Origin: Pelagibacteraceae bacterium AG-345-O09
GTDB taxonomy: Bacteria > Pseudomonadota > Alphaproteobacteria > Pelagibacterales > Pelagibacteraceae
NCBI GenBank assembly: GCA_003281725.1
Contig: QCBC01000003.1
Span: 1-64,000 of the forward strand
Length of the DNA: 64,000 nucleotides
Direction: 5' to 3'
Both the position numbers and the translations under genes were made by a program. Under the pieces are notes generated by a model, which was given only the letters and a program-made list of their open reading frames with translations, made no database searches and was not told where the DNA came from. Shown here one piece after another: positions 1-9,703 of the stretch (positions are counted from its first letter, which is position 1; every line of letters starts with the position of its first letter).

Positions 1-312
1 ATTAAAAACCCTAAAAAACTTAAATTTATATCTAACGAACATTCAATATTAAAAAAACAATTGGATGATAATGTAAAATCTGATGATAAGATTAAGGATT
101 TATTTCATTCATTAAAAAATATAAATGCGAAATTGTGGGTTATTGAAGATGATAAGAGACAATGCGAAAAAGATAGAGATTTTGGAGAAAAGTTTATTAA
201 ACTTTCAAGAGATGTTCATTTTTTAAATGATGAACGCGCTAAAATTAAATTAGAAATTAACAACTATACAGGTTCTGAAATTAAAGAAATCAAAGAATAT
301 ACTAGTTATTAA
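1..312 (+). CDS. DUF6165-like hypothetical protein, 3' part; reading frame is open to the window start
   Basis: Frame is open from base 1 (IKNPKKLKFISNEHSILKKQLDDNV...), and the C-terminal pattern LWVIEDDKRQCEKDRDFGEKFIKLSRDVHFLNDERAKIKLEIN resembles DUF6165 proteins. Confidence 0.6.
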   Translation: MKNPKKLKFISNEHSILKKQLDDNVKSDDKIKDLFHSLKNINAKLWVIEDDKRQCEKDRDFGEKFIKLSRDVHFLNDERAKIKLEINNYTGSEIKEIKEYTSY

Positions 313-322
313 TCAATAAATC

Positions 323-2107
323 TTAAGATATTAAAGAGGGTTGTTTTTTCATATCCTCTTTTTTAATACCAGCTACTTTAACTGGTTTCTTCATTGCATC
401 TCTTCTAAATGGCTCACCAAGCTCTTGGTTCAAAATTACTTCAATAAATGTAGTAATTCCTTTTTTTTGATTTTCACAAGATTGCTTTATAGCTGCTGTT
501 GTTTCTTCCATAGTTTTAACCGTTACACCCTTTAAACCACAAGCGTCAGCCACTTTTGCATAACTTAGTTCAGGATCGAGCTCTGTTCCAATAAAATTAT
601 TTTCATACCATAAAGTAGTATTTCTTTTTTCAGCACCCCACTGATAATTTCTAAATATAACCATTGAAATTGCAGGCCATTCTTCTCTTGCACAAGAACT
701 CATTTCGTTCATACTTATTCCAAAAGCACCATCTCCTGCAAAACCAATAACTGGGGTATCAGGACATCCAATTTTTGCACCCAAAATAGATGGAAAGCCA
801 TAACCACATGGACCAAATAAACCTGGGGCTAAATATTTTCTTGGCTTTTCAAAAGTTGGGTATGCATTACCAATTGCACAATTATTTCCAATGTCGCTTG
901 AAATAATAACGTCATCTGGCATACCAGCTTGAATTGCTCTCCATGCTTGTCTTGGAGACATTCTGTCTGAGTCTCTTTCTCTTGCTTCTTTGTTCCAAAC
1001 TGTACCCTTGTCATCATCTTCATGATCAAGACTTGATAATTTTTGTAACCAAGCAGATTTAGTTTGATGAATAATATCTTTCCTTTTTTGTCTATCAGTA
1101 TCTCCAGCAGTTGGAACAAGTTGATCTAGAATTTGTTGAGCAACTAATTTTGCGTCTCCACATATTCCTACTGTAACTTTTTTTGTTAAACCAATTCTAT
1201 CTGAATTCATATCTACTTGAATAATACTGGCATTCTTCGGCCAATAATCTATTCCATATCCAGGTAAAGTTGAAAAAGGATTTAATCTTGTACCAAGAGC
1301 TAGAACAACGTCTGCTTTTGAAATTAATTCCATCCCAGCTTTTGATCCGTTATATCCTAATGGTCCTGCAGCTAATGGATGACTTCCTGGGAAACTATCG
1401 TTGTGTTGGTATCCTGAACAAACTGGTGCATCTAATTTTTCTGCTAATTTTATACATTCTTCAATAGCTCCTCCAATGACAACGCCTGCTCCAGATAATA
1501 TTACTGGAAACTTTGCTTTAGATAATAAATCTGCAGCTTTTTTAATTGCATCTACTCCACCTGCTTGTCTTTCTAATCTTACGATTGGAGGAAGTTCAAT
1601 ATCAATTACTTGTGTCCAATAATCTCTAGGTACATTTATTTGTGCAGGGGCGGAACCTCTAATTGCTTTTTCAATAACTCTATTTAAAACTTCAGCCATT
1701 CTAGATGGATCTCTTACCTCTTCTTGATAGCAAACCATATCTTTAAATAAATTCATTTGTTCGACTTCTTGAAAACCACCTTGTCCTATTGTTTTATTTG
1801 CTGCTTGAGGTGTTACTAATAATAACGGAGTGTGATTCCAGTAAGCAGTTTTAATTGGTGTAACTAATCCTGTAATACCAGGTCCATTTTGAGCTATAAC
1901 CATAGACATTTTACCAGTGGCTCTAGTATATCCATCGGCAATTAGACCACCATTTGTTTCATGGGCCACGTCCCAAAATGTGATTCCTGCATCAGGAAAA
2001 ATATCTGAAATTGGCATAAAAGCAGATCCTATAATTCCAAAAGCATGTTCTATCCCGTGCATTTGTAAAACTTTTACAAAAGCTTCCTCAGTCGTCATTT
2101 TAGTCAT
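323..2107 (-). CDS. xsc: Sulfoacetaldehyde acetyltransferase (TPP-dependent)
   Basis: 594 aa; characteristic N-terminus MTTEEAFVKVLQMHGIEHAFGIIGSAFMPISDIFPDAGITFWDVAHETNGG, IAQNGPGITG and TPP-binding GDGAFGISMNE. Confidence 0.93.
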   Translation of the reverse strand: MTKMTTEEAFVKVLQMHGIEHAFGIIGSAFMPISDIFPDAGITFWDVAHETNGGLIADGYTRATGKMSMVIAQNGPGITGLVTPIKTAYWNHTPLLLVTPQAANKTIGQGGFQEVEQMNLFKDMVCYQEEVRDPSRMAEVLNRVIEKAIRGSAPAQINVPRDYWTQVIDIELPPIVRLERQAGGVDAIKKAADLLSKAKFPVILSGAGVVIGGAIEECIKLAEKLDAPVCSGYQHNDSFPGSHPLAAGPLGYNGSKAGMELISKADVVLALGTRLNPFSTLPGYGIDYWPKNASIIQVDMNSDRIGLTKKVTVGICGDAKLVAQQILDQLVPTAGDTDRQKRKDIIHQTKSAWLQKLSSLDHEDDDKGTVWNKEARERDSDRMSPRQAWRAIQAGMPDDVIISSDIGNNCAIGNAYPTFEKPRKYLAPGLFGPCGYGFPSILGAKIGCPDTPVIGFAGDGAFGISMNEMSSCAREEWPAISMVIFRNYQWGAEKRNTTLWYENNFIGTELDPELSYAKVADACGLKGVTVKTMEETTAAIKQSCENQKKGITTFIEVILNQELGEPFRRDAMKKPVKVAGIKKEDMKKQPSLIS

Positions 2108-2217
2108 TACTAGAACCTTTCTAAATCAGCGTGTTTTTTTATATATAAAAAATAACTGTTAATTACCGCGATTAATATATAAGATTTTATAAATTTCAAA
2201 TAAACAATTCGACACTT

Positions 2218-2502
2218 ATGGCCACTGAAATTATAATTCACGACCAAAAAGATAACGTTGGTGTTGTAGTAATTGAAAAAATTACCTCAAAACAAGAATG
2301 TAGTTGCTGGATCATGGAAAATGATAGCACAACAAATATTCAATCAATGGATGAAATTCCTTTAGGACATAAAATAGCAATGATAGACCTAAATGAAGGC
2401 GATACGATACTAAAATATGGACATGATATTGGCAAAGTAGTTAAGTCAATTAAAAAAGGTGAACACGTTCATGTTCACAATGTTAAAACCAAGAAATGGT
2501 AA
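2218..2502 (+). CDS. suyA: UxaA-family small subunit, likely (2R)-sulfolactate sulfo-lyase subunit alpha
   Basis: SAF/UxaA N-terminal-type protein ([25 protein letters not shown]) directly upstream of the large subunit and divergent from xsc. Confidence 0.8.
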   Translation: MATEIIIHDQKDNVGVVVIEKITSKQECSCWIMENDSTTNIQSMDEIPLGHKIAMIDLNEGDTILKYGHDIGKVVKSIKKGEHVHVHNVKTKKW

Positions 2503-2506
2503 ATAT

Positions 2507-3673
2507 ATGAAAATTCCAAAAAGTTTTTTAGGTTATAAAAGGGAAAATGGAAGATCTGGAACTAGAAACCATGTAATTATACTTCCAGTTGATGATATAT
2601 CGAATGCATGTGCTGAAGCTGTTTCAAACAACATTAAAGGAACAATTGCACTTCCACACTCATATGGAAGATTACAATTTGGTGCAGATTTAGAATTACA
2701 TTTTAGAACAATGATTGGTACCGGAAGTAATCCAAATGTTGCAGCAGTAATTGTAATTGGAATTGAACCTAAGTGGACAAAAAAAATTGTTGATGGAATT
2801 GCAAAAACTGGAAAACCAGTCGAAGGTTTTCATATTGAACGAACAGGAGATATTGGAACAGTCATGAAAGCTTCTAAGAAGGCTCAAGAATTTGTAATGT
2901 GGGCTTCTGAAAAACAAAGAGAAGAATGTCCAATAAGTGATTTATGGATTTCAGTTAAATGTGGTGAGTCTGATACAACATCAGGATTAGCGTCTAATCC
3001 AACAGTTGGAAATTTAATGGATAAATTAGAACCACTAGGTGTCCATTTATGTTTTGGAGAAACTTCTGAGCTTACGGGAGCAGAAAAAGTTTGTGCAACA
3101 AGAGGAGCTACAAAAGAAGCTTCAGATAAATTTATGAAAACTTGGAGTGCATATAATGATTTTATTTTAAAAGAGGCGACGGATGATCTTTCTGAAAGTC
3201 AGCCAACAGCAGGTAACATTGCTGGGGGCTTGACTACAATTGAAGAAAAAGCTTTTGGAAATTTTCAAAAAATTGGTAATTGTAAGTTTGTAGATGTCCT
3301 AGAACCTGCTGAAGAACCTAAAAAAGGTAAAGGATTATATTTTATGGATACTTCATCAGCAGCAGCCGAATGTGTAACACTACAAGCTGCGGCGGGTTTT
3401 AACATTCATTTATTTCCAACTGGTCAAGGTAATATTGTAGGAAACCCAATAGAACCTGTTGTTAAGTTAACGGCAAATCCGTTAACTGCGAAAAGTATGA
3501 GTGAACATGTAGATTGTGATGTTTCAAAAATTCTTTCAAGAGAAATGAATTTATCAGAAGCAGGAGATAAACTTATTGAAACAACTTTAAGAGTTGCTAA
3601 TGGAAGATTAACCTGTGCTGAAGCTTTAGGTCATAAAGAGTTTGTTATGACCAAACTTTATAGAAGCGCATAA
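2507..3673 (+). CDS. suyB: UxaA-family large subunit, likely (2R)-sulfolactate sulfo-lyase subunit beta; start set to 2507 ([22 protein letters not shown])
   Basis: [36 protein letters not shown] and [18 protein letters not shown] are altronate dehydratase/SuyB-type motifs; sulfonate gene context. Confidence 0.82.
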   Translation: MKIPKSFLGYKRENGRSGTRNHVIILPVDDISNACAEAVSNNIKGTIALPHSYGRLQFGADLELHFRTMIGTGSNPNVAAVIVIGIEPKWTKKIVDGIAKTGKPVEGFHIERTGDIGTVMKASKKAQEFVMWASEKQREECPISDLWISVKCGESDTTSGLASNPTVGNLMDKLEPLGVHLCFGETSELTGAEKVCATRGATKEASDKFMKTWSAYNDFILKEATDDLSESQPTAGNIAGGLTTIEEKAFGNFQKIGNCKFVDVLEPAEEPKKGKGLYFMDTSSAAAECVTLQAAAGFNIHLFPTGQGNIVGNPIEPVVKLTANPLTAKSMSEHVDCDVSKILSREMNLSEAGDKLIETTLRVANGRLTCAEALGHKEFVMTKLYRSA

Positions 3674-3687
3674 TTATTTTATTTAAA

Positions 3688-4761
3688 ATGGTATACAAAA
3701 AATACTTGGTTGTAGTGCCAGGTATTATACTTGCATTTGTTCTTTATTCTCTTTCTCAAGGATTTAATAATATAATTGGCATAGAGCTTTTAGAACATAA
3801 CAAAAGTCCGATATCTACAGCTATGATAGCAATTTTATTAGGAATATTTTTTGGTAATTTTTTTAAAATCCGAGATACTTTCCAGAAGGGCTTAGATTTT
3901 ACAAGAGACTATTTATTAAAACTTGGGATTATTTGTTTAGGTATACAATTAAAGCCTTTTGAATTTTTAGATTTTGGAAAAATCGCTATTCCATTAATAT
4001 TAATTTGTATAATAAGTGTATTAATAGTTATTAAAATATTAGTAAAAAAAATCAAAATACCTACTAGAATGGCTTATCTAATATCAATAGGCAGCACTGT
4101 TTGTGGAACCACTGCAATAATCGCTACAGCACCAGTAATAAAAGCAAATAAAAGTGAGGTGTCTTATGCTATTGCTAATATTACTTTATTTGGGATATTG
4201 TCTATGCTGTTATACCCATACTTTGCAAATTTTTATTTTGAGGGCAACTCTCTATTTGCTGGTCTATTTTTAGGTACTGCAATACACGAAACTTCTCAGG
4301 TAGCTGCAGCTGGTCTTATTTACGATCAACAATTTAATAGTCCTGAAACATTAAATATAGCAACTGTAACTAAACTTATAAGAAATACATCACTGGTAAT
4401 AATGATTCCTCTTTTTGCTTTCCTTTATAATAGAGGTCATGCAAATGAGAAAAATTATTCTATTTTAAATATATTTCCTTATTTTGTATTAGGTTTTGTT
4501 GGAATGATAATTGTAAGGAATTTAGGTGATCAAATTTTCTTAATTGATAACACTAGTAATTGGAATGAAATGATAAATTTTATAAAAACATGTTCTAAAA
4601 TATTCTTAACTATGGCTATGGCAGCAATAGGTCTATCAACAAATTTGAAAGATATCAAGAATATGGGGCATAAACCATTTGTTGTTGGATTTGTTTCAAT
4701 GTTAACTGTAGGGATTGTTAGTATCCTTACAATTGAAATATATCTAAAATTATTTACTTAG
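3688..4761 (+). CDS. YeiH/UPF0324 family putative sulfate/sulfite exporter
   Basis: 357 aa multi-TM protein; LGIICLGIQLKPFEFLDFGKIAIPL, CGTTAIIATAPVIKA and FLGTAIHETSQVAAAG are typical of YeiH. Confidence 0.85.
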   Translation: MVYKKYLVVVPGIILAFVLYSLSQGFNNIIGIELLEHNKSPISTAMIAILLGIFFGNFFKIRDTFQKGLDFTRDYLLKLGIICLGIQLKPFEFLDFGKIAIPLILICIISVLIVIKILVKKIKIPTRMAYLISIGSTVCGTTAIIATAPVIKANKSEVSYAIANITLFGILSMLLYPYFANFYFEGNSLFAGLFLGTAIHETSQVAAAGLIYDQQFNSPETLNIATVTKLIRNTSLVIMIPLFAFLYNRGHANEKNYSILNIFPYFVLGFVGMIIVRNLGDQIFLIDNTSNWNEMINFIKTCSKIFLTMAMAAIGLSTNLKDIKNMGHKPFVVGFVSMLTVGIVSILTIEIYLKLFT

Positions 4762-5848
4762 ATTGTTTTACCGCTTTCTTAAAATATTTTTCTCTAAACT
4801 TTGAAATTGATCTTCTAATAAACGCAGCGGCAATCCCTAAAATAACAGCAAATAAAATTGAAAATAATCCGTAAAAAAACGGCATATCTTCGGAGAACTC
4901 TTTAATAAATCTTGAAAAGAAATTCAAATCTGTTGACTGTACTAATTTGATTTCATTCTGAATATTTTCAACAAAAAAAGTATCGTAAGCTATAACGATC
5001 CCAACAATTAGTAATAAAATTGCCAATAAAGCTTTTAATCCTGTACTGTCTATTTGCTCCCCAAGTTTTTGTCCTACCTGAACTCCTATTATTGAACCTA
5101 CAACTAACATTAACACGAGCATTAAATCTATAGAGCCGTAGTTAATTGAATGAAGAAATGTTACTATCACACTTACAAAAATCGTAACAAACAAAGACGT
5201 TCCAGGAACTAATTTTGTTGGCATTTTAATAATATAAATCATTGCCGGAACTAATATAAAAGCACCGCCTATACCCATAATAGCTGCTATAAAGCCAACA
5301 GCTAAACCTATAATTATAGGAGTAAAAATACTTTCATATAATTTAGATTTAGGAAATCTCATCCTAAAAGGAAGTCCATGTATCCAATAATGAACATGTA
5401 ATTTTTTTTTCTCTACAATATTTTTTTTGGCTTTATCAATTTCCCCAAGACTTTCGACCAACATTAATGTACCAATTATTGCAAGAATATACATATAAGC
5501 GAGAGAAATTATTGTATCTATTTTTCCAATACCTTTAAAATAAGTAAAAGTAAAAATACCTAAAGTTGTTCCTATAGATCCGCCGATGACAATAATCAAA
5601 CCCATTTTGTAATCTAAAGTATTTTTTAGCCAATGTGTGGTAGATCCTGATACAGAGGTTGCCAAAATATTATTAGCTTCATTAGCAACGGCGTATGCTG
5701 GTGGAACTCCCATAAAAATTAAAAAAGGGGTCATTAAAAAACCGCCACCCACTCCAAATAAACCTGAGAGAATACCAACTATTGCACTCAACAATAGTAT
5801 TTCGACTGGATTAATAAAGACTTGGGCTATTGGTAAAAAAACATCCAT
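4754..5848 (-). CDS. TauE/SafE (TSUP) family sulfite exporter
   Basis: GILSGLFGVGGGFLMTPFLIFMGVPPAYAVANEANNILATSVSG and GFIAAIMGIGGAFILVPAMIYI: duplicated TSUP motif. Confidence 0.88.
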   Translation of the reverse strand: MDVFLPIAQVFINPVEILLLSAIVGILSGLFGVGGGFLMTPFLIFMGVPPAYAVANEANNILATSVSGSTTHWLKNTLDYKMGLIIVIGGSIGTTLGIFTFTYFKGIGKIDTIISLAYMYILAIIGTLMLVESLGEIDKAKKNIVEKKKLHVHYWIHGLPFRMRFPKSKLYESIFTPIIIGLAVGFIAAIMGIGGAFILVPAMIYIIKMPTKLVPGTSLFVTIFVSVIVTFLHSINYGSIDLMLVLMLVVGSIIGVQVGQKLGEQIDSTGLKALLAILLLIVGIVIAYDTFFVENIQNEIKLVQSTDLNFFSRFIKEFSEDMPFFYGLFSILFAVILGIAAAFIRRSISKFREKYFKKAVKQSK

Positions 5849-5852
5849 CTAA

Positions 5853-5906
5853 TATAAAAACTTTAACTATTAATTAGTTTATAAAAACTTTAACTATTAA
5901 TTAGTT
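5853..5906. repeat. Perfect 27-bp tandem duplication TATAAAAACTTTAACTATTAATTAGTT x2
   Basis: Copies at 5853-5879 and 5880-5906 are identical; the second contains the stop codon of the small ORF 5897-6043. Confidence 0.9.
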
Positions 5907-6043
5907 AAAGTTATAAAAGTTCCAACTATAATGACACCCCAACAGGCAGCAATAGCAGAAAAAATTCCAGTTTTAATAAAAGTTGATTTTTTGCTAGTTA
6001 TTTTATTTAAAATTTTTAAATTTGAAAGACGCATTGAATTCAT
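5897..6043 (-). CDS. Small membrane protein, 48 aa: MNSMRLSNLKILNKITSKKSTFIKTGIFSAIAACWGVIIVGTFITLTN
   Basis: Hand-translated ORF absent from the track; one predicted TM segment (GIFSAIAACWGVIIVGTFITL); in line with the aprBA/TauE operon. Confidence 0.55.
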   Translation of the reverse strand: MNSMRLSNLKILNKITSKKSTFIKTGIFSAIAACWGVIIVGTFITLTN

Positions 6044-6078
6044 TGAATACACCCAGTAAAAAAATTGTCAAATCTTAA

Positions 6079-6429
6079 TTAATAAATTGTTGCACCAAAG
6101 ATCTTGATTAAGTCATTTTCTACACCAAGTACCAATCTTCCTAAAAATTCTCCAGGTATTTCCTTATTAGTTTGTTTGATCAATACTGTGATATGGTCAC
6201 CTCTTCTGAGAGTTCCAAAGGGCTCATAAGTTTCATTCAAATTGGTTATTATTTTATTGTTAGCCCATTGTTTTCCAAGTTCTACCTCATTAGCTCCAAA
6301 CAGCATTTGTGTTGAAAAATCCTTTGTAAAACCTCCATAATCTTTCATATTAGAGGCTCGAACTAAATTTTCCCAAAAAGGTTTGGCAATTGCAAAAATC
6401 TCCTCATCTGATTTTGCTAAAAGATCCAT
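6079..6429 (-). CDS. Hypothetical protein, 116 aa, encoded 17 bp after aprA
   Basis: ORF in tight tandem downstream of aprA; no family recognised (possibly NTF2-like fold). Confidence 0.75.
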   Translation of the reverse strand: MDLLAKSDEEIFAIAKPFWENLVRASNMKDYGGFTKDFSTQMLFGANEVELGKQWANNKIITNLNETYEPFGTLRRGDHITVLIKQTNKEIPGEFLGRLVLGVENDLIKIFGATIY

Positions 6430-6446
6430 TAAATTATTCTAGATTT

Positions 6447-8306
6447 TTATGAGGCCTTTTTCTTCTCTTTTTCATCCACAATATGATAAACTGGAACTTT
6501 CTCCATTGAAAATTTTCCAGTTTTAGGATCTCTTCTTGAAACAGTTAAACAGTGCCAGTTTTCATCGTCTAGTTTCATATGATCTCCTCTATAATAATAA
6601 CCTGGCCAACGAGTTTCTTCTCTAAAAAGTGTATGTTCTGTAACACATTGAGATGTAAGAGTTCTATGCTTTAACTCCCAAGCTCTCATTAATTGGTGAT
6701 AATCTTCTGCACCAACATTTTCTAAATCTTCTTGTAGCCACACCAATAACTCTAAGGCTCTCTTAAGCATGTTGCCGTTCGTCATATAATTTGCAGTTAT
6801 TCCACCAACATACTCATCCATAATTTTTTGAAGTCTTTGTAAACCTTGTATTGGAGAAATATAACTTGGAGACACTGTTCCTCCAGTAATTTCGTTTTGA
6901 GCTACTGTATAATTATCAAGCGGTTTATAAACCTCTTTTTTAAAATTATCACACTGTTGATCTGAAACTTGAATACCTATAGCTTTTTGATCTTCAATAT
7001 ATTTCACTGCAGCTTTCGCGGCCAATCTTCCTTCTGTAAATGATCCAGATGAAAATTTATGTGCACTTCCTCCAACAGTGTCTCCCGCACCAAACAGACC
7101 ATCTATAGTTAACATTCTATTATAGCCCCAAAAATATTCCGGAGGGGAAAGATCTTCTGGTCCACTTACCCAAGCTCCAGAACAAGTTGCGTGTGAACCC
7201 ATTACATATGGTTCTGATGTAGTTAACTCTGGATTTGTATACTTAGGATCTATATTTTGCGATGCCCAAACAACTGCTTGACCGACAGTCATTCCTAAAA
7301 AGTTTTCCCAACCCACTGTTTCTAAATGTGGGTCTTGAAAAGCCTCTGTTGTAACCATTTGGATCGGACCGTTACCTGAAGCTACTTCTTGAATAAATGC
7401 ATGATTTCTTAAGCATGTTGGGGTTGGATGATGATCAATATATTCTCCTACTAATTCTTTAGTTTGATCATACCACTTCTTCTCGTAATTCTCTCCATTA
7501 GCATTTTGGGTATAAGTTTTTAAATGTAAAAAATATGCTCCAACTGGTCCGTAACCGTCTTTAAATCTGCATAAAACAATTCTATTTTCCATTTGTGTCA
7601 TTTTAGCACCTGCAGCAATAGGTAATGCGTAAGCTGAACCATTGCTCCATGGAGCATACCAAGTTCTTCCCATCCCTTCTCCAACAGCTCTAGGTTTAAA
7701 GATATGAGATGCTCCTCCAGCTGCAACTATAACTGTTTTTGACCTAAAAACATGAAAATCTCCTGTTCTCATATTGAATCCCACTGCACCACCGATTCTA
7801 TTTTCTTGAGACTCGTCCATCAACAAATGAGTAACTATTATTCTATTATAAATTTTGTCTGCTGATTTTTTTGCAGCCTCTGCAACGATAGGTTTATAAC
7901 TTTCTCCGTGGATCATGATTTGCCATTTACCCTCTCTTAGGTATCTGCCTGTCTTTTCATTCTTCATCATTGGAAGACCCCATTCATCAAACATATGAAC
8001 AGTAGAGTCGACGTGTCTTGCCATATCATAACCTAAATCTTCCCGAACCAATCCCATAAGATCGTTTCTTGCATATCTTACATGATCCTCAGGTTGATTT
8101 TCGTTCCATTGCATACCCATATAACAGTTAATTGCATAAAGACCTTGAGCGACTGCCCCACTCCGGTCGATATTTGCTTTCTCTACACAAATTATTTTTA
8201 AATCTCTTCCCCAGTGCCTGGCTTCAAAAGTGGCACCAGTTCCAGCCATTCCACCGCCAACAACTAATACATCACACTCTTCATAATGTGTTTTATGTTT
8301 AGCCAT
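6447..8306 (-). CDS. aprA: Adenylylsulfate (APS) reductase alpha subunit, FAD
   Basis: 619 aa; VLVVGGGMAGTGATFEARHWG FAD motif and APS reductase pattern (GPVGAYFLHLKTYTQNANGE, MGSHATCSGAWVSGPED). Confidence 0.95.
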   Translation of the reverse strand: MAKHKTHYEECDVLVVGGGMAGTGATFEARHWGRDLKIICVEKANIDRSGAVAQGLYAINCYMGMQWNENQPEDHVRYARNDLMGLVREDLGYDMARHVDSTVHMFDEWGLPMMKNEKTGRYLREGKWQIMIHGESYKPIVAEAAKKSADKIYNRIIVTHLLMDESQENRIGGAVGFNMRTGDFHVFRSKTVIVAAGGASHIFKPRAVGEGMGRTWYAPWSNGSAYALPIAAGAKMTQMENRIVLCRFKDGYGPVGAYFLHLKTYTQNANGENYEKKWYDQTKELVGEYIDHHPTPTCLRNHAFIQEVASGNGPIQMVTTEAFQDPHLETVGWENFLGMTVGQAVVWASQNIDPKYTNPELTTSEPYVMGSHATCSGAWVSGPEDLSPPEYFWGYNRMLTIDGLFGAGDTVGGSAHKFSSGSFTEGRLAAKAAVKYIEDQKAIGIQVSDQQCDNFKKEVYKPLDNYTVAQNEITGGTVSPSYISPIQGLQRLQKIMDEYVGGITANYMTNGNMLKRALELLVWLQEDLENVGAEDYHQLMRAWELKHRTLTSQCVTEHTLFREETRWPGYYYRGDHMKLDDENWHCLTVSRRDPKTGKFSMEKVPVYHIVDEKEKKKAS

Positions 8307-8776
8307 TAATAGTAAACACCTTTTTTAAAAGACTCCTTTGGAACAGTTGGTAGTTCTTGATCTGTATTTAATCCTTCTGGTTCGGAATAAAGTCTTTGAG
8401 AGTTAATCTCACCTTGATTGGGTTTATCACCATCAGCAAGTTTAGGAATAAATTTACCCCATGGTTTAGTTGTTATTGGAGAAACAAAGTTTTTTTCTGT
8501 TCCATTTCTAAATTTGATTTTCCATGAAATTGTGCCCTTCTCTTCCTCTCTTCTAACTCTTACACTATGTCCCATAGGAGCAAAGTCGGCATAACCACGT
8601 ACATCTATTGCGTGATTGGGACAAGCCTTAACGCATGAATAACACTCCCAACAAAAATTTGGCTCAATATTTTTTGCACGCCTAATATTTTCATCAATGT
8701 GCATAATATCTGATGGACAAATATCTACACAATGGCCACAACCATCACATCTTGTCATATAAACGAAAGTTGACAT
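8306..8776 (-). CDS. aprB: Adenylylsulfate reductase beta subunit, 2x[4Fe-4S]
   Basis: MSTFVYMTRCDGCGHCVDICPSDIMHID and CWECYSCVKACPNHAIDVRGYADFAPMG. Confidence 0.95.
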   Translation of the reverse strand: MSTFVYMTRCDGCGHCVDICPSDIMHIDENIRRAKNIEPNFCWECYSCVKACPNHAIDVRGYADFAPMGHSVRVRREEEKGTISWKIKFRNGTEKNFVSPITTKPWGKFIPKLADGDKPNQGEINSQRLYSEPEGLNTDQELPTVPKESFKKGVYY

Positions 8777-8807
8777 AATTTATTTTTTTTCTTTTTTTAA
8801 TATCATA

Positions 8808-9602
8808 TTAATAGTGTTTTGGCTCTTCTCTTTTTATACCTAGACCAAATTGCTCAGGTGCGTCTGCTGGAGGTGGCAAATTATCCCTAGAACCATCAAC
8901 TTTTTTTAAATTTTTTTGTATTGCTGCTCCAGGTTTATAAAACATGTGAGCAAATTTGGACCAATATACTCCTCCAAATAAAACTAGATTCGCTAAAACA
9001 AATAATGTGAAAAATAAAAATGATAAACCAACTTGACCATTAAATTGAGTGTATGACCAACCCAGTCCAAAAGTTGCACAAGCTAGTAGGGCAAGAACAA
9101 ATAAGTCGGCTCTTATAATTCTATACCAAGGATGGGCCTCTGCTGATACATCAACTCGTAAAAAAAACCAAAACCAATAGCCACCCAAACATGTAAATAT
9201 CGCCCCTATGTGCCAAAGCATTGACCAAATTTCAGAGTTTAGTTTACCTGGACCAGTATAAGCAAAAACTAATACTGACGATGAAACCCAAAACAAAATT
9301 GTTCCATACATTCCAAGAACATGTGCTAATCTTCTTTTACCAAAACCTAATTCTGAAGTTGTTCCAATATCTACAACTGTTGTTTTTGCAATAATAGAAG
9401 TTTTCTCACCAATGCCTAGTTTCTTTGTAGCTGATAATTTTGCTTTTTTTACATTATTAAAAAAATAAGTAAGATTTTTATGATGTATCATTTGAATAAT
9501 AGTGCCTGCAGCAATTAAGATTATCATTGAAATGACAAATCCTTGCATTGCTAATGGAGAAATAGTCTCAGCTAATATAGAAAATGGGTTCGTTTGTAAC
9601 AT
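8808..9602 (-). CDS. aprM: AprM-like membrane protein of the APS reductase operon
   Basis: 264 aa multi-TM protein immediately upstream of aprBA; cytochrome b/NarI-like (LAHVLGMYGTILFWVSSSVLVF, LWHIGAIFTCLGGYWFWFFLRVD). Confidence 0.8.
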   Translation of the reverse strand: MLQTNPFSILAETISPLAMQGFVISMIILIAAGTIIQMIHHKNLTYFFNNVKKAKLSATKKLGIGEKTSIIAKTTVVDIGTTSELGFGKRRLAHVLGMYGTILFWVSSSVLVFAYTGPGKLNSEIWSMLWHIGAIFTCLGGYWFWFFLRVDVSAEAHPWYRIIRADLFVLALLACATFGLGWSYTQFNGQVGLSFLFFTLFVLANLVLFGGVYWSKFAHMFYKPGAAIQKNLKKVDGSRDNLPPPADAPEQFGLGIKREEPKHY

Positions 9603-9703
9603 ATCCGCCTAATGTTAATTATTTAAAATAAAAGTAAATTTTTAATATACAAAAAAAAAGAGATCAACCTCTAACTAAAGGCAATTTGTCTTTAATAAAT
9701 AGG

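Noticed and set aside
341-535. Plus-strand ORF antisense to xsc (also 1270-1467, 1401-1622, 1917-2162)
   Set aside because: Antisense to a strongly supported gene; protein composition not plausible.
829-1119. Out-of-frame minus-strand ORF inside xsc
   Set aside because: Overlaps the well-supported xsc frame.
2696-2917. Minus ORF inside suyB
   Set aside because: Low-complexity C/F/S-rich antisense translation of a real gene.
5637-5852. Plus ORF antisense to the TauE gene
   Set aside because: Shadow ORF of a conserved transporter.
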